Origin: Candidatus Peregrinibacteria bacterium
GTDB lineage: Bacteria; Patescibacteriota; Gracilibacteria; UBA1369; LOWO2-01-FULL-3
Direction: 5' to 3'
Assembly (NCBI GenBank): GCA_007133095.1
Contig: SLNK01000007.1
Span: forward strand, 1 to 7,540
DNA length: 7,540 nt
Shown: piece after piece, positions 6,429 to 7,540 of the stretch
Layout: every line of letters begins with the position of its first letter
How positions within the stretch are numbered: position 1 is the stretch's first letter
Notes under the pieces: generated by a model
The model's input: only the letters and a program-made list of their open reading frames with translations
Told to the model about the DNA's origin: nothing
The model's database searches: none
Translations under genes and position numbers: made by a program

Positions 6429-6459
6429 ATTATTATCCATTATTTTCGATTATTTTACG
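6429..6459. repeat. Three degenerate 10-11 base direct repeats before the GIY-YIG start
   Basis: On the plus strand ATTATTATCC, ATTATTTTCG and ATTATTTTACG follow one another without gaps, ending two bases from the GIY-YIG start codon. The spacing is about one helical turn, which would place the copies on the same face of the DNA, as in an operator. On the minus strand the first copy includes GATAAT five bases before the ATG, a possible -10. AT-richness makes chance similarity a real alternative. Confidence 0.3.
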
Positions 6460-6508
6460 ATTTAGCATAAGAATGTGATTATGAAGAATTCTTTGGGGGA
6501 TTTTGATG

Positions 6509-7462
6509 TTATTTTTTACTTTTCTTGGAATTTGGATTTTCCTTTTTCAAGGTGAACTGTATTTTATAAGTATAAAAATCAATATTGTTTGTTACTGAAA
6601 GAGCTCTATGGATTTTTATATCATCTTCAAATGCAATTATTACTCCACGCACTTCTTGGTGATTTTCTGCTAATTCTTCTTTTACATATCCCATGTACCT
6701 TTGGGTTTGCCCCACCACAACATCACTGGCTCTACCCTTTTTGAGTTCAATAACTAAAAGTTCTTTTTTGTTTTTGCTGATTGCTAGAATATCAATTGCT
6801 CCTGTATCACTGGGATACTGTTGGCCTACTTTTTCTCCTTCTTCTTCATAAATGTCATATTGTTTTCCAAGTTTTGTGTGATGCCAATTTTGTACTAAGA
6901 AATCCTCAAGATGTTTTTCTAAAGCAAACATACTGGGATCTTCAATCGTTTTATCAATTGAAACTATGGAAGTGGGATGGCTGTTAGAAATAAAACTTTC
7001 GATTTCTTCTGCGTATTTTGAGATATTGCTAACTGTTCCAATTGATCCTGTGGAGTTGCGGAGTGACTCGCTTAATTCATCGCGCGAAACTGTGTGTGGG
7101 TACCATCTAACGGGTCTTCGATGTGGTAATACTGATCCTTTTTGGAACTTGTAGTCTCCTACAATTTCTCCAACCCAATAATTTCCTTTACCGTTTGGAC
7201 ATAGAACGATATCTCCCTCTATGATTCCCTTGGAAATTGTATAAAGCATTCCACAAGCAAGGCCAGCGGCCACCTTGGTTTTGTTTGGTTTTTTCTCCAG
7301 ATAGATAGGGATATATTTTTTATTGAATTCTCTCCAATTATCAGGGAATTTATTTGTCAAATCTATATCTGGCAACCAGTTTATACCAATATAGTTGCCC
7401 TTATAGGCTTCTTCTGCGTATATGCTTTTTCTCCCAAGCATTACGCGGTAGTAATTTCTCAT
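6509..7462 (-). CDS. PD-(D/E)XK nuclease (NucS/DUF91-like) with N-terminal PUA/EVE-like domain
   Basis: The product has 317 residues in two parts. The C-terminal half (about 175-300) carries the nuclease signature: acidic helix EKHLEDFLVQNW (182-193), D224 in TGAIDILAIS, E239 and K241 in VIELKKG, and QTQRYMGYV (252-260), the QxxxY helix of RecB/NucS-type enzymes. The N-terminal half (about 1-155) has GKGNYWVGEIVGDY (91-104) and LPHRRPVRW (112-120), resembling PUA/EVE-type beta barrels that recognise modified bases. This suggests, but does not prove, restriction of modified DNA. The lysine-rich tail, KKSKK, is probably unstructured. RNSTGSIGTVSNI (135-147) is a likely conserved linker. The ATG lies 6 bases after the stop of the upstream gene, so the two are probably one operon. 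No Shine-Dalgarno is visible. Confidence 0.85.
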   Translation of the reverse strand: MRNYYRVMLGRKSIYAEEAYKGNYIGINWLPDIDLTNKFPDNWREFNKKYIPIYLEKKPNKTKVAAGLACGMLYTISKGIIEGDIVLCPNGKGNYWVGEIVGDYKFQKGSVLPHRRPVRWYPHTVSRDELSESLRNSTGSIGTVSNISKYAEEIESFISNSHPTSIVSIDKTIEDPSMFALEKHLEDFLVQNWHHTKLGKQYDIYEEEGEKVGQQYPSDTGAIDILAISKNKKELLVIELKKGRASDVVVGQTQRYMGYVKEELAENHQEVRGVIIAFEDDIKIHRALSVTNNIDFYTYKIQFTLKKENPNSKKSKK

Positions 7463-7468
7463 GATAAG

Positions 7469-7540
7469 CTATTTTAAAATATTTTCCAGAATGCCATTTT
7501 CTAGCATGCTTAGATTAAAAATGTACTCGTTATGGTCGAA
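7469..7540 (-). CDS. C-terminal end of an unidentified protein
   Basis: One minus-strand frame is open from the right edge to a TAG at 7471-7469, giving 23 residues that end in NLSMLENGILENILK. The composition looks like a real helical C-terminus, and the stop lies just 6 bases before the ATG of the PD-(D/E)XK nuclease gene, the spacing of an operon. The fragment is too short to name a family. Because it is the upstream partner of a nuclease gene, the missing part is the most informative sequence just outside the window. Confidence 0.55.
   Translation of the reverse strand, partial: FDHNEYIFNLSMLENGILENILK

Noticed and set aside
6484..6493. AAGAATTCTT palindrome after the PD-(D/E)XK nuclease stop
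   Set aside because: A 10-base AT-rich palindrome with no loop and no T-tract is not a terminator and is easily due to chance.
7471..7497. Promoter (TAAAAT at 7476-7471, ATGGCA at 7497-7492) for the PD-(D/E)XK nuclease
   Set aside because: The spacer is only 15 bases, and the site lies in the end of the upstream coding frame, where cotranscription is the simpler reading.
7503..7510. AGCATGCT palindrome
   Set aside because: It is an isolated 8-base palindrome inside a probable coding frame, with no partner site.

Overview
The window is an AT-rich stretch of bacterial chromosome. Nearly everything is coded on the minus strand, except the 3' end of one plus-strand gene at the left edge. No gap between genes reaches 300 bases, and I see no rRNA, tRNA, CRISPR array, transposase or insertion-sequence end. 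TypA reads most like those of the Patescibacteria/CPR (Parcubacteria-type) lineage, and two very small membrane proteins fit that group. The DEAD-box helicase carries a C-terminal extension I know best from Bacteroidetes, and none of the seven complete genes has a convincing Shine-Dalgarno sequence, which is also typical of Bacteroidetes. I favour a CPR-like organism, but a Bacteroidetes-related source is not excluded. TGA, TAA and TAG all act as stops, so the code is standard at these stops.

Layout from left to right: (1) 2-211, plus strand, C-terminal part of a KilA-N domain protein, probably of phage or mobile origin. (2) 270-2063, minus, typA/bipA, a ribosome-associated GTPase, overlapped by 4 bases with (3) 2060-3493, minus, a DEAD-box RNA helicase of the DeaD/CsdA type; together they form a translationally coupled ribosome/RNA-maintenance pair. 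(4) 3572-3946, minus, a four-helix membrane protein, and (5) 3975-4208, minus, a 77-residue single-helix membrane protein, both of unknown function. (6) 4283-5749, minus, a DUF2779 protein that joins a Cas4/RecB-like Fe-S nuclease domain to a DEDD-type 3'-5' exonuclease-like domain; it has a GTG start exactly where a strong extended -10 promoter predicts the transcript to begin. (7) 5860-6426, minus, a GIY-YIG nuclease with a long insert. (8) 6509-7462, minus, a PD-(D/E)XK (NucS/DUF91-like) nuclease with an N-terminal domain that resembles PUA/EVE readers of modified bases. (9) 7469-7540, minus, the last 23 codons of an unidentified gene placed 6 bases upstream of gene 8.

Transcription runs right to left. 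The left half is housekeeping. The right half (4283-7540) is an accessory block in which three consecutive genes encode four nuclease-like domains of three folds. Such a block suggests DNA processing, restriction or anti-mobile-element defence, and it is the best candidate here for an undescribed system. Its upstream end lies outside the window, so the complete gene set cannot be judged.
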